From NCBI GenBank assembly GCA_028066245.1, contig JALCBR010000012.1:1-64000 (forward strand): a DNA stretch of 64,000 nucleotides, given 5' to 3'. This DNA comes from Pirellulales bacterium. GTDB lineage: Bacteria; Planctomycetota; Planctomycetia; Pirellulales; S012-138. How positions within the stretch are numbered: position 1 is the first letter of the stretch; each line of letters begins with the position of its first letter. The translations under genes and the position numbers were made by a program. This document shows, piece by piece, positions 63,860 through 64,000 of the stretch. The notes beneath the pieces were generated by a model. The model made no database searches. It was not told where the DNA came from and saw nothing but the letters and a program-made list of their open reading frames with translations.

Positions 63860-64000
63860 ATGGCCAAGGTGCTCACCGTAGTCGGAATCTTGGCTCTTGG
63901 GGCTGCTGGATGGGGATATTGCGTAGCTGCTCAGACTCGTAGTTCGGTCTTGGAGATCAACGATTCTGCTCTTCAGGCATTGGCTTCAAGGCCCTTACGG
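63860..64000 (+). CDS. Partial ORF with N-terminal TM leader, cut by window end
   Basis: MAKVLTVVGILALGAAGWGYCVAAQTRSSVLEINDSALQALASRPLR..., no stop before 64000. Confidence 0.55.
   Translation, partial: MAKVLTVVGILALGAAGWGYCVAAQTRSSVLEINDSALQALASRPLR

Overview
This 64 kb window looks like a Planctomycetes chromosome (Pirellulales-like), judged from family content: DUF1598, DUF1573, a TPR-redoxin, an ECF sigma factor next to a kinase remnant, and Gly-rich VWA proteins. Main blocks: (1) 0-14.4 kb, minus strand: chemosensory cluster with hybrid CheA-CheW-REC, CheW, dCache MCP, CheB and CheR, then a c-heme DUF3365 protein beside a second MCP, a porin and CheX. (2) 15-28.4 kb, plus strand: BBP2-like porin, RRM protein, a Feo iron operon with a Fur-box-like site, and a 1.4-kaa VWA protein with two Gly/Phe/Gln repeat tracts. 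(3) 28.6-31.6 kb: glnB-glnD. (4) 31.7-35.3 kb: c-di-GMP block with two GGDEF proteins and one HD-GYP protein. (5) 36-57.4 kb: mostly secreted or unknown proteins, plus a class II HDAC-like protein, an ABC-2 permease, prfB with its +1 frameshift, and a DUF11 lipoprotein. (6) 58-61 kb: a decayed accessory patch with an rve transposase, a 93-nt tandem repeat, a truncated kinase beside an ECF sigma factor, and an IS3 orfA remnant. (7) 61-64 kb: a small membrane/secreted cassette consisting of a MauE-like/DUF1573 fusion, a six-Cys secreted mini-protein, a TM-anchored unknown, and a partial TM-leader ORF cut by the window end. The last cassette and a 30-bp inverted-repeat locus at 46.5-46.9 kb are the best candidates for something undescribed. 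All family calls come from reading motifs; no database search was run.
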